64,000 nt of DNA, from positions 1-64,000 of the forward strand of contig NZ_JAUPEV010000005.1 in assembly GCF_030686155.1 (NCBI RefSeq), written 5' to 3'. The notes under the pieces were generated by a model. It had not been told where the DNA came from. It worked only from the letters and a program-made list of their open reading frames with translations, and searched no databases. The position numbers and the translations under genes were made by a program. How positions within the stretch are numbered: the first letter of the stretch is position 1; each line of letters begins with the position of its first letter. Below, piece by piece: positions 7,254-16,476 of the stretch. The DNA comes from Helicobacter_J cappadocius. Its GTDB lineage: Bacteria; Campylobacterota; Campylobacteria; Campylobacterales; Helicobacteraceae.

Positions 7254-8183
7254 TTAAAACCTATACGCATAGTTGATGGTGAGGTAGGATTGGTTTAGTA
7301 GGCTTATTTTATAACTTGTAACAGAAGTTAAACTCGCGTCGGAAAGTACGGCTGTAATTGGCTCTGAATCATAATACACTTGTTTAGAACCTAATTCACT
7401 AAATATCCCACCAAATCGATACATCAACTCAAACTGATGATGTCCATAGTAATAATGCAGTCCTATGACAGGGTAGAAGCTATTTAAAAAAATACTATCT
7501 AATTTTTCATCATCATAGTTACTTACTGTTGATTTACCATTCACATAAGCATCAAATTCATATCCAAGTCCCACATTTAGCCCTAAGGTATGCTTACCTC
7601 TTTGCATAAAATCCCATAGATACTTCACATCAAAACCAAATTTTATGGGTATATAAGATATGCTCCCAGTTACATTATCTCCAAATAGTGGATCAACAGC
7701 TGATAATTGCCAGCTATTCCCAAACCCTGAATACAAATGAGCAGAGACTTTGATGCCATGTCTTTGAGAGCTTCCAAAATAGTGTTGATAGCCCCCTACC
7801 AAACCCAGATCAAAGGTAGTATTTGAAGCAGTAAAAAGAATAGTAGAACTACATTGAGTTCTCCCATCACAAGTATCTTGAATATAATAGGTATCATTAA
7901 TGGTATCTCCCCCCAAAACCCCCTCTACTCCTATAAATCCTCCATTTTTTGAGTTAGGATTTTTTGTTTTTCCACTTTTACTATCAATAGTTAAACTATT
8001 ATTTCCATCAGTATTGTTTTTATTAACCATTTGATTTTGTTTTTCTAATTCTTTTTTCTTCTTCTGAAGTTCTAAGAGTTTGTTCTCTTTTTCTAGTCTT
8101 TGGATTTGATCATCTATCTCATCAGCTATTGCTATACTGCCCAATAGTGCAGTAGCCACTAAGGCACTCATCATTATTTTCAT
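7254..8183 (-). CDS. Helicobacter-type outer-membrane beta-barrel protein carried on the element
   Basis: The 309-residue protein has a signal peptide (residues 1-20, ending IAIADE) and a short coiled coil (about 21-55, repeating LEKENKLLELQKKKKELE). A polar linker and a beta-barrel follow, ending in the aromatic YAYRF signature of outer-membrane insertion. Its C-terminal half matches the chromosomal barrel protein at 34237-35022, with shared stretches such as GLGYE, HYYY/HYYL and HQFE. The coiled coil is absent from the chromosomal copy. It may act in envelope contact or adhesion during transfer, but the function is not shown by the sequence. Confidence 0.75.
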   Translation of the reverse strand: MKIMMSALVATALLGSIAIADEIDDQIQRLEKENKLLELQKKKKELEKQNQMVNKNNTDGNNSLTIDSKSGKTKNPNSKNGGFIGVEGVLGGDTINDTYYIQDTCDGRTQCSSTILFTASNTTFDLGLVGGYQHYFGSSQRHGIKVSAHLYSGFGNSWQLSAVDPLFGDNVTGSISYIPIKFGFDVKYLWDFMQRGKHTLGLNVGLGYEFDAYVNGKSTVSNYDDEKLDSIFLNSFYPVIGLHYYYGHHQFELMYRFGGIFSELGSKQVYYDSEPITAVLSDASLTSVTSYKISLLNQSYLTINYAYRF

Positions 8184-8398
8184 TGCTTTCTCCTTGTGTT
8201 TTTTGTTATGAATTCTTTAAGGCTTCAAGGCTCTATCTACCTTGCTACAAATTTTATGATCTTCTCTATCTAGGCGGTTTACCCTCACATCTTTGTTGAA
8301 AAATCTCTATTTAAAAATTACTTACATATTTGGCAATTATTCTAACTTATGATTTCTTAAAATAAAATTAGCTATTTAATTATTTGTTTGCTTTATGT

Positions 8399-8773
8399 TT
8401 ATTTTTCCACAGACAATTCCTCACAACCCTTGTGTTTGCTGCAACTAAGCTTAAAGCTTTTGGGAGGATTTTTTGATAAATCTGTGGTGGTAAAATCAAC
8501 TCCTTTGCTATTTTTGTCTATCATTACACTTTTAGTACCATCACCACTAGCAATATTGGGATAACTTCTTACAAGTTTTCCTTCAAAATAAATCCTTAAT
8601 TCATTTGTATAAGGATTATTTTCAACCAAATACTCTTTGTATTTTGCCACCAATGGAGCAGATCCATAATAAACTATTGGAGCGCAAAAATAAGTGATGA
8701 GAATTGCTACAATAGCTGCAAATATATCGATCATTCTAATTTTTGGCAAATTTTTTAATATGTTTTTCTTCAT
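8399..8773 (-). CDS. Small membrane-anchored protein, 124 aa
   Basis: One strong membrane segment lies at about residues 14-36 (MIDIFAAIVAILITYFCAPI), followed by a soluble, probably periplasmic domain of about 85 residues. That domain has three cysteines, two of them in CSKHKGC near the end. I do not recognise the family. The gene overlaps the upstream membrane-protein gene by 4 bases (ATGA), so they are translationally coupled and their products may interact. The location between ssb and the OMP suggests a conjugation accessory role. Confidence 0.5.
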   Translation of the reverse strand: MKKNILKNLPKIRMIDIFAAIVAILITYFCAPIVYYGSAPLVAKYKEYLVENNPYTNELRIYFEGKLVRSYPNIASGDGTKSVMIDKNSKGVDFTTTDLSKNPPKSFKLSCSKHKGCEELSVEK

Positions 8774-9177
8774 TTCTCTAGTCCTTTTTCCTTTAGTGCT
8801 GCTTGAATTTTTGCTTGTAATTCTTTTTTTCTTTCTGCTGATTCTTGTTCTTCAGCTCTCTTCTTCTTGGCTTCTTGCTCTTCAGTTTTTCTCTTCTCTG
8901 CCTGATAGACTTTAAAATCTATATATTGTTTTTCTAAAAAATGTTTTTTTAGAAAAAAAACAACGACTTCATCTTCATTCAAGCAAAAGGGGAAACACAC
9001 TAAACAAAGAAAAAACAGAAAATAAGGAACAGAAAATGTTCTCTTTTTGAGAACTGATAGCATTCCAAAAAAAATACAAAAACAAAAAAATGCAAAAAAG
9101 AATCCGCTAATTCCAATAATAAAATCAGTATAAGTAAGAACATTTTTATAGTCGAGTAGCCAATATATAATTTCCAT
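8770..9177 (-). CDS. Two-helix membrane protein with charged coiled-coil tail
   Basis: The 135-residue protein has two hydrophobic segments (about residues 17-40 and 50-66) separated by a short basic loop, then a highly charged Lys/Glu-rich helix from about residue 85 to the end. This layout puts the tail in the cytoplasm. I do not recognise the family. An AAAGGAACT ribosome site supports the ATG at 9177. It is coupled to the following gene by a 4-base overlap. Confidence 0.5.
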   Translation of the reverse strand: MEIIYWLLDYKNVLTYTDFIIGISGFFFAFFCFCIFFGMLSVLKKRTFSVPYFLFFLCLVCFPFCLNEDEVVVFFLKKHFLEKQYIDFKVYQAEKRKTEEQEAKKKRAEEQESAERKKELQAKIQAALKEKGLEK

Positions 9178-9234
9178 TTTAGTTCCTTTAAAATAATTTC
9201 CATAATATATTATTGATTAAAAATCCCCTTTGAA

Positions 9235-9705
9235 TTAAAAGGGAAGTTCTTCATCAGTAATGCTGATAGTATCTGTGATTTCCATATTCACAGGATTTGT
9301 CTGTGTGTTGTTTTGGGTTTTCGATACTTGATTATTATTATCTACCACAGTTGCATTATCATTTGAATCTGAATCGCTTTTGCCATCTAACATCTTCATG
9401 GATTCTGCCATAATGATATGTTTGCTTTTTTTATCTCCATTTTGATCGCTCCAAGTCTCTAAATGCAACCTTCCTTCAATGAGGACTTTTGATCCTTTTC
9501 TAAGGTATTGATTTGCTACTTCAGCAGCTCTTCCAAATAACTTCACATCTATAAAACACACCTCTTCGCCTTGTGATCCATCTTGTTTCTTGAACCTGCG
9601 ATTACTAGCAAGTCCCATAACTGCCAATGCCATACCACTACTAGGCAAATATTTTAAATCAATATTACGAGTCAAATTTCCAATCATAATCACTTTGTTA
9701 TACAT
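9235..9705 (-). CDS. ssb: Single-stranded DNA-binding protein of the element
   Basis: The 156-residue protein has the SSB OB-fold in its first 105 residues (start MYNKVIMIGNLTRN, then KVLIEGRLHLETW), a polar Asn/Gln/Ser linker and the acidic tip DEELPF that recruits other DNA-processing proteins. It coats single-stranded DNA as a tetramer. Position in the element, near topA and the T4SS genes, suggests it protects transferred strands during conjugation, in addition to a chromosomal ssb that would lie elsewhere. Confidence 0.93.
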   Translation of the reverse strand: MYNKVIMIGNLTRNIDLKYLPSSGMALAVMGLASNRRFKKQDGSQGEEVCFIDVKLFGRAAEVANQYLRKGSKVLIEGRLHLETWSDQNGDKKSKHIIMAESMKMLDGKSDSDSNDNATVVDNNNQVSKTQNNTQTNPVNMEITDTISITDEELPF

Positions 9706-9771
9706 TTTTTATCCTTTATTTTATTTTTTATTCCTTGCCACTTATAAGGGGTGAGATACACTAATAAACCC

Positions 9772-9963
9772 TTAAGCACTTAATAATTCATCAATCATGA
9801 GTAAGCACGATTGTGTCTTAAATAGCAACTCTGGATCAATTTCAATGCCTTTTTTATCTAATTTAGTGTATTCATCCAAATTGTTCTCTAAATCATTTTT
9901 CAACGCCATTAGTTCTTCTTTGCTAAGCTTTTCCATATCCAGTTCTAAATTCATTTTATTCAT
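9772..9963 (-). CDS. Small acidic helical protein, 63 aa
   Basis: This is a 63-residue acidic protein predicted to be almost all helix (LELDMEKLSKEELMALKNDL). It has a plausible AAGGAT ribosome site. I do not recognise it. It lies 66 bases upstream of ssb on the same strand. Confidence 0.4.
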   Translation of the reverse strand: MNKMNLELDMEKLSKEELMALKNDLENNLDEYTKLDKKGIEIDPELLFKTQSCLLMIDELLSA

Positions 9964-10030
9964 TTGTTAATCCTTTATCTTATGTATCCCCTTATAGATA
10001 AACCATAAATTGATACAAACATATCAAGTC

Positions 10031-10047
10031 TTAAAAACTAAGACAAA
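10031..10047. repeat. Small perfect hairpin in the intergenic region
   Basis: GTCTTA-AAAAC-TAAGAC forms a perfect 6-bp stem with a 5-base loop in the 156-base gap between two small genes. It could be a weak terminator or attenuator; nothing else is recognised in the gap. Confidence 0.3.
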
Positions 10048-10119
10048 TGCAAAAACCAAAAATACCTCACAAAAATAAAAAATGGCGGAGAGGTTAAATA
10101 CTGCATTTGTTGTACCCCC

Positions 10120-10320
10120 TTATTTTCTTTTATCAATCACATCAAAACAAAACCACTCTTTATGGATAATCTTGAGTGCATTATTAATATCTTCCAAAAC
10201 ATAGGGAATCTCCATCTCAGAAAAAACTTCTGCTAAAAAATCTTGTTTATCCTTAATATCTAATGCCAAATATTCTTTGGCTAAACTTCTTGAATTTTGA
10301 TAAGTTGTTTCTAAATTCAT
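10120..10320 (-). CDS. Small acidic hypothetical protein, 66 aa
   Basis: I do not recognise this 66-residue helical, acidic protein (contains KDKQDFLAEVFSEMEIPYV). It starts at an ATG with an AAAGGAT ribosome site. Its promoter region (10336-10440) is a near-copy of the one upstream of the gene at 976-1617, so the two are likely co-regulated. Confidence 0.4.
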   Translation of the reverse strand: MNLETTYQNSRSLAKEYLALDIKDKQDFLAEVFSEMEIPYVLEDINNALKIIHKEWFCFDVIDKRK

Positions 10321-10335
10321 GTTCTATCCTTTATC

Positions 10336-10440
10336 TTTTGATGAACATATTATGCCACTGCTAAAGGGCTTAAAACCCACAAATAAAGCCATTTACACGC
10401 CTTTTATTCCCTTATATAAACAGAGGTTTGAAGATTTTTT
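10336..10440 (-). promoter_or_regulatory. Duplicated promoter/operator region, copy 2
   Basis: This copy of the roughly 95-base repeat (see 1640-1745) shares GGGCTTAAAACCCACAAATA, the CCCTTATATAAA stretch and the AGTGGCATAATAT candidate -10 on the minus strand. It lies between the end of topA and a small gene, again immediately upstream of a minus-strand start. Confidence 0.5.
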
Positions 10441-10459
10441 CAGGATTATTTTTTCCCTC

Positions 10460-12379
10460 TCACTTCTTCTGATTCTCTTGCTTTTTAGCTTTATTAAACT
10501 CTGCGATATGTTTATCAATAAAGTCTTTGGCAACATAGCAATCTTTTTCTAGGTCTTTTGGTAAAGGCAATTTCAATCTACTAGCAATCGCTTTTACAAA
10601 ATCAATCTGTTTAGAGCTAGGAGGAATGCGTTTAGAAGTTTTTTTGTCTTTATCTTCATCTTTTTTATTTCCAAATTTTCCCACTTCACTTCCTAGTTTT
10701 TCTTCTAACTCTTGCATAAATTCTAAATAACTTGCTTTATTTGAAGTAATATCATCTAGCTTTTCTTCCATTTTTTTAGTGAATTCAATATCTAATATCC
10801 ATTTATGAACATTGTTTTTAAAGAAATTCACCACTTCTGTTCCTCTAGGTGTTGGAGTGATTTCTCTTTTTTTGCCATCAATGCTGATATATTCTTTGTT
10901 TTGCAAGGTTGGAAGATAGGTTGCATAAGTGCTAGGTCTTCCAATTCCATTTTTTTCTAACACTTCAATAAAATCAGATTCCACATAGCGTTTTGGAGGG
11001 GTTTTAGCTATTTCTTTGATAAAGATGTTTTTTATATCGAAGAGATCATTTATTTGTAATCTATCAGTGTTGATTCTCTCTATACTCTCTTCATCTTTAT
11101 CTTCAGAATCTTTTTGAGCATCTTTTTTAAAAGCATCTAAATACCCTGCCTCTTTGAGATTTTTAAACTTCAAAACAAAAGAAGTGAGCCTGATATTAAA
11201 AGTGAGTGTGGTGTTTTCATAAATTGCACTTTTGCATTGAGAACAAATAGTATTTTTAAAAATGAGTTCATAGAGCTTTTTTTCATTCTCACTTTTAATG
11301 CCTTCTTTTTCACAAATATTATTTAAATCCTCAAATCTATGTGGATGAGTAATCCTAATTGCTTCGTGTGCTTCTGCTTGTGAGTTTTTACCTGCACTAT
11401 AGGTTGTGTATTCATAAATATCATTATAGATAGGTTCATAAAATTTCTGATGTTCTTTTAGATACTCTTGTGAAATGAATTCACAATCAGTTCTTATATA
11501 TGTAATAAGCCCTGCTTCAAAAAGCTTTTGAGCAATGTTTTGAACTTCTTTAGTGGAAATATTTAAAGCTTTAGAACCTGCTTTGAGGAGTTTAGAAGTA
11601 CTGAAGGGTTTAGGAGGAGCTTCTTTGCTTTCTTTTTTTTCTATAGAAGTTAAAACCGCACTTTGAGCTTCTTTGAGTTTATCTAATTCTTTTTGAGCTT
11701 CCTCTTTGTTTTCAAATTTGAATTCTTTTGAATCTTTGATGTGTTTGAGTGTGTATTCTTTACCAAACAAAAATATATTGCTATTAAGTGCATAGCTCTT
11801 CTTCTCTTCAGCAGATAAAGAATTAAAATTATTAATGGCTTCTTCTCTTTGGACAATCAGCCCCAATGCAGGAGTTTGCACTCTTCCTGCTGAGAGAGCT
11901 TTGATATTAAGCATTTTAGAGATATAAGGGGATAGAGAATAACCTATAAACATATCACTTACCCTTCTTCCTAAAAATGCTTCGTAGTATTTTTTATTAG
12001 TTTGAGCAAATAAAACTGCTTCTTTCAATCCTTTAGTAATACCACTTTCTGTGATTTCATGAAACTCTGCTCGATAGACTTCTTTAGCTAAATTTTTGAT
12101 TTTATGATAAAACATATAGCCAATCCCATATCCTTCTCTATCAGGGTCTGTTGCGATATAAACCTTCTTATCTTTGCAACTATTGATGTAATAGGCGATG
12201 TTTTTCTTCTTAGTTTCCATATAATCAAAAATAGGAGCAAAATTTTTAGAAACTTCAATATCTTTGAGTTCCAAAAAATGCCCAGCAGTGGCTAAAACTT
12301 TCGCTCCTGTTAGAGATTGTATTTTTTTGATTTTATTAGGTGATTCGATGATGATAATGCTATCTTTTAGTTGTTGCAT
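10460..12379 (-). CDS. topA: Type IA DNA topoisomerase of the element
   Basis: The 639-residue protein starts with a TOPRIM domain (about residues 8-120) containing IIESPNK and the metal-binding DPDREG. The catalytic tyrosine lies in LITYIRTD at about residue 294, followed by HEAIRITHP and GRPSTYATYL. The zinc-finger region of full-size bacterial TopA (over 700 aa) is not evident; the C-terminus is Lys-rich. It relaxes negative supercoils and may decatenate element DNA during transfer. Type IA enzymes of this kind are typical cargo of Helicobacter T4SS islands (tfs3/tfs4). A 24-residue relic frame overlaps its start. Confidence 0.92.
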   Translation of the reverse strand: MQQLKDSIIIIESPNKIKKIQSLTGAKVLATAGHFLELKDIEVSKNFAPIFDYMETKKKNIAYYINSCKDKKVYIATDPDREGYGIGYMFYHKIKNLAKEVYRAEFHEITESGITKGLKEAVLFAQTNKKYYEAFLGRRVSDMFIGYSLSPYISKMLNIKALSAGRVQTPALGLIVQREEAINNFNSLSAEEKKSYALNSNIFLFGKEYTLKHIKDSKEFKFENKEEAQKELDKLKEAQSAVLTSIEKKESKEAPPKPFSTSKLLKAGSKALNISTKEVQNIAQKLFEAGLITYIRTDCEFISQEYLKEHQKFYEPIYNDIYEYTTYSAGKNSQAEAHEAIRITHPHRFEDLNNICEKEGIKSENEKKLYELIFKNTICSQCKSAIYENTTLTFNIRLTSFVLKFKNLKEAGYLDAFKKDAQKDSEDKDEESIERINTDRLQINDLFDIKNIFIKEIAKTPPKRYVESDFIEVLEKNGIGRPSTYATYLPTLQNKEYISIDGKKREITPTPRGTEVVNFFKNNVHKWILDIEFTKKMEEKLDDITSNKASYLEFMQELEEKLGSEVGKFGNKKDEDKDKKTSKRIPPSSKQIDFVKAIASRLKLPLPKDLEKDCYVAKDFIDKHIAEFNKAKKQENQKK

Positions 12380-12434
12380 TGGTTATCCTTTTGTTGGGTT
12401 TTATTCCTAATTCAAATATTTCTAATTCACTCAT
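12360..12434 (-). pseudogene. Relic of the MSELEIFELG paralogue family
   Basis: Upstream of topA a frame begins with MSELEIFELG, identical to the start of the three genes at 16760-18449, then diverges after 10 codons and stops inside topA. The bases before its ATG (CTAGCAAAAGGAG) also match the junction before 18449, where the previous gene ends in a KRRGR tail. The stretch is therefore a leftover of one gene-gene junction of the accessory array, found about 4 kb away from it. It may still be translated as a leader for topA. Confidence 0.6.
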
Positions 12435-12525
12435 TTTTTTCTCCTTTTGCTAGAAGTCCTAAATACCCTTCTAATCATTCTTAGAATCTTTAATATTTTG
12501 AATATTTGGTAAAAGTTGTTCATTA

Positions 12526-14958
12526 CTATCCAACAGGCTCGATTTTTACACTTAAGCCTTTTTGTCTTGCCATCTCTATTTCAGGCTCTTTTTCAAGCTT
12601 ATTAATAAGAGTTGGATTAATATCTTTAGAAGTAGAAGGAGGCATTAATCTCACTAGAATTTCCTTATCTGTAAGCTCTAAAACATATTCTTTTTTATCT
12701 TTATTTGGATAAGGAGGATAGATATGTGTATCATCTAAGTCATTAAATAATTTTGCGTATTCGTATTTGATTTTTCTCTCTTTAAAGTATTCTTCTTGTT
12801 TTTGTTGTTCTATGTATCGTTTTTGTTCCATTGCTAGATTTTCTTCATCTTGAGGATTGTTTGCATATTCTTGTTCTTGCAGTTTTCCTTCTTGCTCTAA
12901 TAATTTTGCCTCTTCGATGGTTTTTTCTGCTAAAGGAATAGCTTTAATTTTGTTATTAAAGTTTGAATTTTGAGTTGTCAGTGTCTCTTCTTTTTTGCAT
13001 TCCCAATTGATTTTTCCAAGCATTTCTTGGTCTTTATAATAATAATTTGCCTTGAGCTTAACTGGAGTAGCTTGAAAACCTTTAACTAAAATGATGACTT
13101 CATCTTCATTGAGATTTAAAATATCTTGTTCGCTTACAAGTTCTTTGCCTTCTTTGTTATAAGTGCTTGTTCCGCCAAATATGAGGCTATTTTTTTCAGT
13201 AGAATAACTTTTGGTATTTCGCGTGTATTTTCCGATCTCTTCTGATATGGATTTTGCATATTTATGATCAGTTTTAAAAATAATTTTGTAATTAACAGTT
13301 GCTCCAAGTATTTCAGCGTCTTTTTCAGAGTAGTATTTTTCAATGAGTGCATTGCTTTGAGTGATAAAAAGCACTACGACTCCATAACTTCGAGAAAGAG
13401 CGGGCATTTCTAGCAAAAATTCAAGTTTTCCAAATCTGACAAATTCATCAAGTATGAAGTAAATCCTCTCACTTTGTTTTTTGCTTTCTTTTAAAAGGAG
13501 ATTTTTAGCAATCGATTCAAGCAATATTCTAATAAGAGGTGCTAAGGTATTAATATCAGTTTGAGCAATTTTTACATAAAGAGTGATGTTTTCATTTCTA
13601 AAATCTTCATATTCAAAACTCATTCCATCAGTGGCATTTTTAACTTGATAGCTTGTAAAAACTCCCATTGTTCTATTGTATGTGGATTTGATAGAAGAAA
13701 ATTCATCGCCCCCGCTTCCCCCTGACCAAGCCCTTGCATAATCTTTTACTATTTCATCAAGCCTTCTATTTTTGGGTTGTTTTTCATTTTCAGGTTTGTC
13801 TTCATCTAAGTCAGGGTCTTGTTCTCTTGCTTTTAAAGAATAATTTCTAGGATCATTAGGATCAAGATAAATTTGTTCGCTAACTTGTTCAAAAAACAAT
13901 TTTTCAGGATCGCTATTTTCTTTTTGAATAGGTAAACCATTTTTAAGTATTAGTATTCCCTCATCATCGTGTTTCCATAATTTTGCATATTGAGGACTTA
14001 GAGGGTGGATATAGGGTTTATAATCCCTCATTGTAGCTGTTGCGATTCTAAAAAGATTGGATTCTCCATATACAGATAAGTCATAAAGTGCATAAAAAAT
14101 AAATAGGTTTCTTCCTTGATTAATCCAATGCGGGTCAGAGTTTTTTTCTTCTACAAAAATAGTTTGTGCTACTTCTTCTACCAATCTTCTTCTTGCATTA
14201 AAATCTAGTTTTTCTACAATGCGTTTATCAAATGGGTTGAATTTGAGTGTGTTATCTTTACCAAAAGGATCAAAAACTAAGATTTTATTTTTAAGTGCTT
14301 TTTGTCTATAACCAGCGGTCAAATCGTGTAATTCCCCTTTAATATCAAGCACGATACAACTTGTAGGTAAGTGCAATAAATTAGGTATAGCAATAGCAGC
14401 TGTCTTTCCACTACCAGGCGGAGCTATGATAAGGGCTGAAAGAGGTTCGCTAAAATAAACAGGTTTTTTATCTAAAAGATTATCCCAAAGTCCTAGCTTA
14501 AAACCATCATCAAAGTTGAGCTTCATTTTGTTTTTCTTTTTCATTCCAAGCTTTAAAAACTCTTTTAGGTTTTTTGTCATTTTATTTGCACTAAAAAAAT
14601 TGATAGGATTGATGAGTTTGAAGAAATCTTTTAGAAAATCACTCAAAACAAAACGATAGTTCTCAATATCAGATTTGACTGCCCACTTTGCTTTTCCGTG
14701 CGTAGTGGATGAATTCTTTGGCATAGTTAGCACAAATAAGGCTATAAGGGGAGCTAAACCAAAAATAGCACTCAAATATACTCCTAGCTTAAAGCTTTTA
14801 AAGGAGGATAGGTTGCTAAAAATAAGCTTTTGAAATTCATAGTTTTTTTGGAAACTTCCTAGATGGAAAAAAATATCTAGCATATATCCAAAAACAAAGG
14901 GAAATAAGATGATGGCGATAAAATAATACAAGGGTAGATATTTTTTATTTTTAAACAT
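12526..14958 (-). CDS. virD4: VirD4 type IV coupling protein
   Basis: This 810-residue VirD4/TraG ATPase receives DNA-protein and effector substrates and feeds them to the T4SS channel. Two membrane helices lie near residues 8-27 and 50-75. Walker A (APPGSGKT) is at about 178 and Walker B (FILDEF) at about 502. A Gln/Glu-rich C-terminal extension follows. A longer frame starts at 15051, but AGGAG lies 7 bases before the ATG at 14958, and this start leaves only an 8-base overlap with the MobC-like gene upstream. It would recognise the basic C-terminal tails of the accessory proteins if those are substrates (inference). Confidence 0.93.
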   Translation of the reverse strand: MFKNKKYLPLYYFIAIILFPFVFGYMLDIFFHLGSFQKNYEFQKLIFSNLSSFKSFKLGVYLSAIFGLAPLIALFVLTMPKNSSTTHGKAKWAVKSDIENYRFVLSDFLKDFFKLINPINFFSANKMTKNLKEFLKLGMKKKNKMKLNFDDGFKLGLWDNLLDKKPVYFSEPLSALIIAPPGSGKTAAIAIPNLLHLPTSCIVLDIKGELHDLTAGYRQKALKNKILVFDPFGKDNTLKFNPFDKRIVEKLDFNARRRLVEEVAQTIFVEEKNSDPHWINQGRNLFIFYALYDLSVYGESNLFRIATATMRDYKPYIHPLSPQYAKLWKHDDEGILILKNGLPIQKENSDPEKLFFEQVSEQIYLDPNDPRNYSLKAREQDPDLDEDKPENEKQPKNRRLDEIVKDYARAWSGGSGGDEFSSIKSTYNRTMGVFTSYQVKNATDGMSFEYEDFRNENITLYVKIAQTDINTLAPLIRILLESIAKNLLLKESKKQSERIYFILDEFVRFGKLEFLLEMPALSRSYGVVVLFITQSNALIEKYYSEKDAEILGATVNYKIIFKTDHKYAKSISEEIGKYTRNTKSYSTEKNSLIFGGTSTYNKEGKELVSEQDILNLNEDEVIILVKGFQATPVKLKANYYYKDQEMLGKINWECKKEETLTTQNSNFNNKIKAIPLAEKTIEEAKLLEQEGKLQEQEYANNPQDEENLAMEQKRYIEQQKQEEYFKERKIKYEYAKLFNDLDDTHIYPPYPNKDKKEYVLELTDKEILVRLMPPSTSKDINPTLINKLEKEPEIEMARQKGLSVKIEPVG

Positions 14959-15490
14959 TGGTGTTCTCCTGAGATATTTTTTGATCTTCTTTTTTGATTT
15001 GATTTTTGTATTTTTGAAGTTTATTTTTGATTTTTTTTGTCTCGATGCCATTGTTGTCTAAAATAAGCAAAAACTCTAAAATAAGAATTCTCAAGCTAGT
15101 GATGTCATTGCATAGATTTTGTAATTGAACAGAGATATTTTTTAAATCTATTTTAGATAAATCGTTTATTTCTCCTCCATCAAGGAGTTTTTGAATATTA
15201 AGTGAATATGCTATTTGATTGATGTTAGAATAAGTCGCATTTGTACCTTCATAAAGTCCTTTATTAAGTTTAGTGAGTGCAAAAATCCTAGAGACATTTT
15301 CATTATTTTCTTGAGATTTTTCTAGCAACATCTTTTCTAAAAATTTGGTCATCGTTAGAGAATTCTCTTTGGAGTTGTTTTTAAGACTTTCATAGGCTTT
15401 AGGGTCTAACACAAAAAATATTTTTTTTCCATCGATGAGTTTATGTTTTTTAGAGTTATCTATTTTTTGTTTCATTTCATTTTCACTCAT
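14951..15490 (-). CDS. MobC-like relaxosome accessory protein
   Basis: The 179-residue protein has an N-terminal region that could be a ribbon-helix-helix DNA-binding unit (GKKIFFVLDPKAYESL) and a central SNINQIAYSLN motif. That motif matches the NLNQIAxxLN signature of MobC-type mobilisation proteins, which melt oriT and recruit the relaxase. A basic coiled coil forms the C-terminus. AAAGGAG precedes the ATG at 15490, which I prefer to the upstream alternative. It sits between virB11 and virD4 with short overlaps. No relaxase gene is in the window. Confidence 0.65.
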   Translation of the reverse strand: MSENEMKQKIDNSKKHKLIDGKKIFFVLDPKAYESLKNNSKENSLTMTKFLEKMLLEKSQENNENVSRIFALTKLNKGLYEGTNATYSNINQIAYSLNIQKLLDGGEINDLSKIDLKNISVQLQNLCNDITSLRILILEFLLILDNNGIETKKIKNKLQKYKNQIKKEDQKISQENTNV

Positions 15491-15513
15491 TTTTTCTCCT
15501 TTATCAATTAAAA

Positions 15514-16476
15514 TCAAATATCTGCTAATAGCTTTTTTAGATCTTTTTTCACATTTAGGACATCTTCTATCACTCGTTCATTTCCTATTTTTTTGATTTG
15601 AATAATATTGTCCATTCCTCGAACAAAAAAATCTAGCAAGTCTTTGCTATCAATGTCTTTTTTAGAGCCGATTTTTATATTGAGATTGATAGCAAAAATA
15701 GCATCTTGTACAGAATTACTATGAAGGGTAGAAATCATTCCGCTATGCCCTGTGTTAGCTAATCTTAAAAACAAAGAGACATTTTTGGTATCAATCTCTC
15801 CTAATAAAAGCCTTTGAGGGGACATTCTCATTGCATCATTGAGGGCTGTTTCATAAGAGTAGTTGGAATCTTCATTTTTGCCTACCAAAATAGAAACCAA
15901 ATTAGGATTTTTTAAATGCAATTCGGGGGAATCTTCGATAGTAATGACCCTCTCATCTAGTGGAATTTTTTCAATCAAACTATTCACAAAGCTTGTCTTT
16001 CCACTTGCAGTTCCACCACTAACTAAAATATTTTTAGCTTCTATTACAAGATTTAAAATATCTTCATAAGAAATTCCTTTGTCCTGCACTTTATCTCCTA
16101 ATTTAAAGGCTTGTATGGGAAATTTACTTTCATTAGGAATCCGAATACACAAGGCGAGTTTGTTTTGAGCGGTGATGCTTGGGTGCAGGGCATTCACTCT
16201 ATAACGCGTATGAGGAATAGAACAACTTAGATGTGGCACTTGTAAATTAAAAAACAAATTCCTAGAATTAGCTAGTTGTTCGCAAAAATTCATCAAAAAG
16301 CGTTCATCAAATAAATCTTCTTGCACTTTTTCATAAGAACTTCCTTTGACTAAATACATCATTTTTGCCCCGTTAAATTGGATCTCATTAATGTCTTGAG
16401 ATAAATAAGGGTGTAATTTCTGCACTAGCACTTGTAAAATTCTGCTTCCCCCAACACTTGTGCTTTGAGTTATCAT
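15514..16476 (-). CDS. virB11: VirB11 T4SS hexameric ATPase
   Basis: The 320-residue protein has an N-terminal sensor domain (about 1-140) and a RecA-like C-terminal domain. The Walker A is GGTASGKTSF near residue 156, the Asp box is ITIEDSPEL, Walker B is LLLGEI and the His box is TGHSGMISTLHS. VirB11 forms a hexamer at the inner membrane and switches the channel between pilus assembly and substrate transfer with VirB4 and VirD4. It overlaps the coiled-coil gene before it by 4 bases. The virB11-mobC-virD4 order is compact and likely one transcript. Confidence 0.95.
   Translation of the reverse strand: MITQSTSVGGSRILQVLVQKLHPYLSQDINEIQFNGAKMMYLVKGSSYEKVQEDLFDERFLMNFCEQLANSRNLFFNLQVPHLSCSIPHTRYRVNALHPSITAQNKLALCIRIPNESKFPIQAFKLGDKVQDKGISYEDILNLVIEAKNILVSGGTASGKTSFVNSLIEKIPLDERVITIEDSPELHLKNPNLVSILVGKNEDSNYSYETALNDAMRMSPQRLLLGEIDTKNVSLFLRLANTGHSGMISTLHSNSVQDAIFAINLNIKIGSKKDIDSKDLLDFFVRGMDNIIQIKKIGNERVIEDVLNVKKDLKKLLADI

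Noticed and set aside
14959..15051. A longer VirD4 start at 15051
   Set aside because: It would overlap the MobC-like gene by 101 bases; the ATG at 14958 has a well-placed AGGAG.
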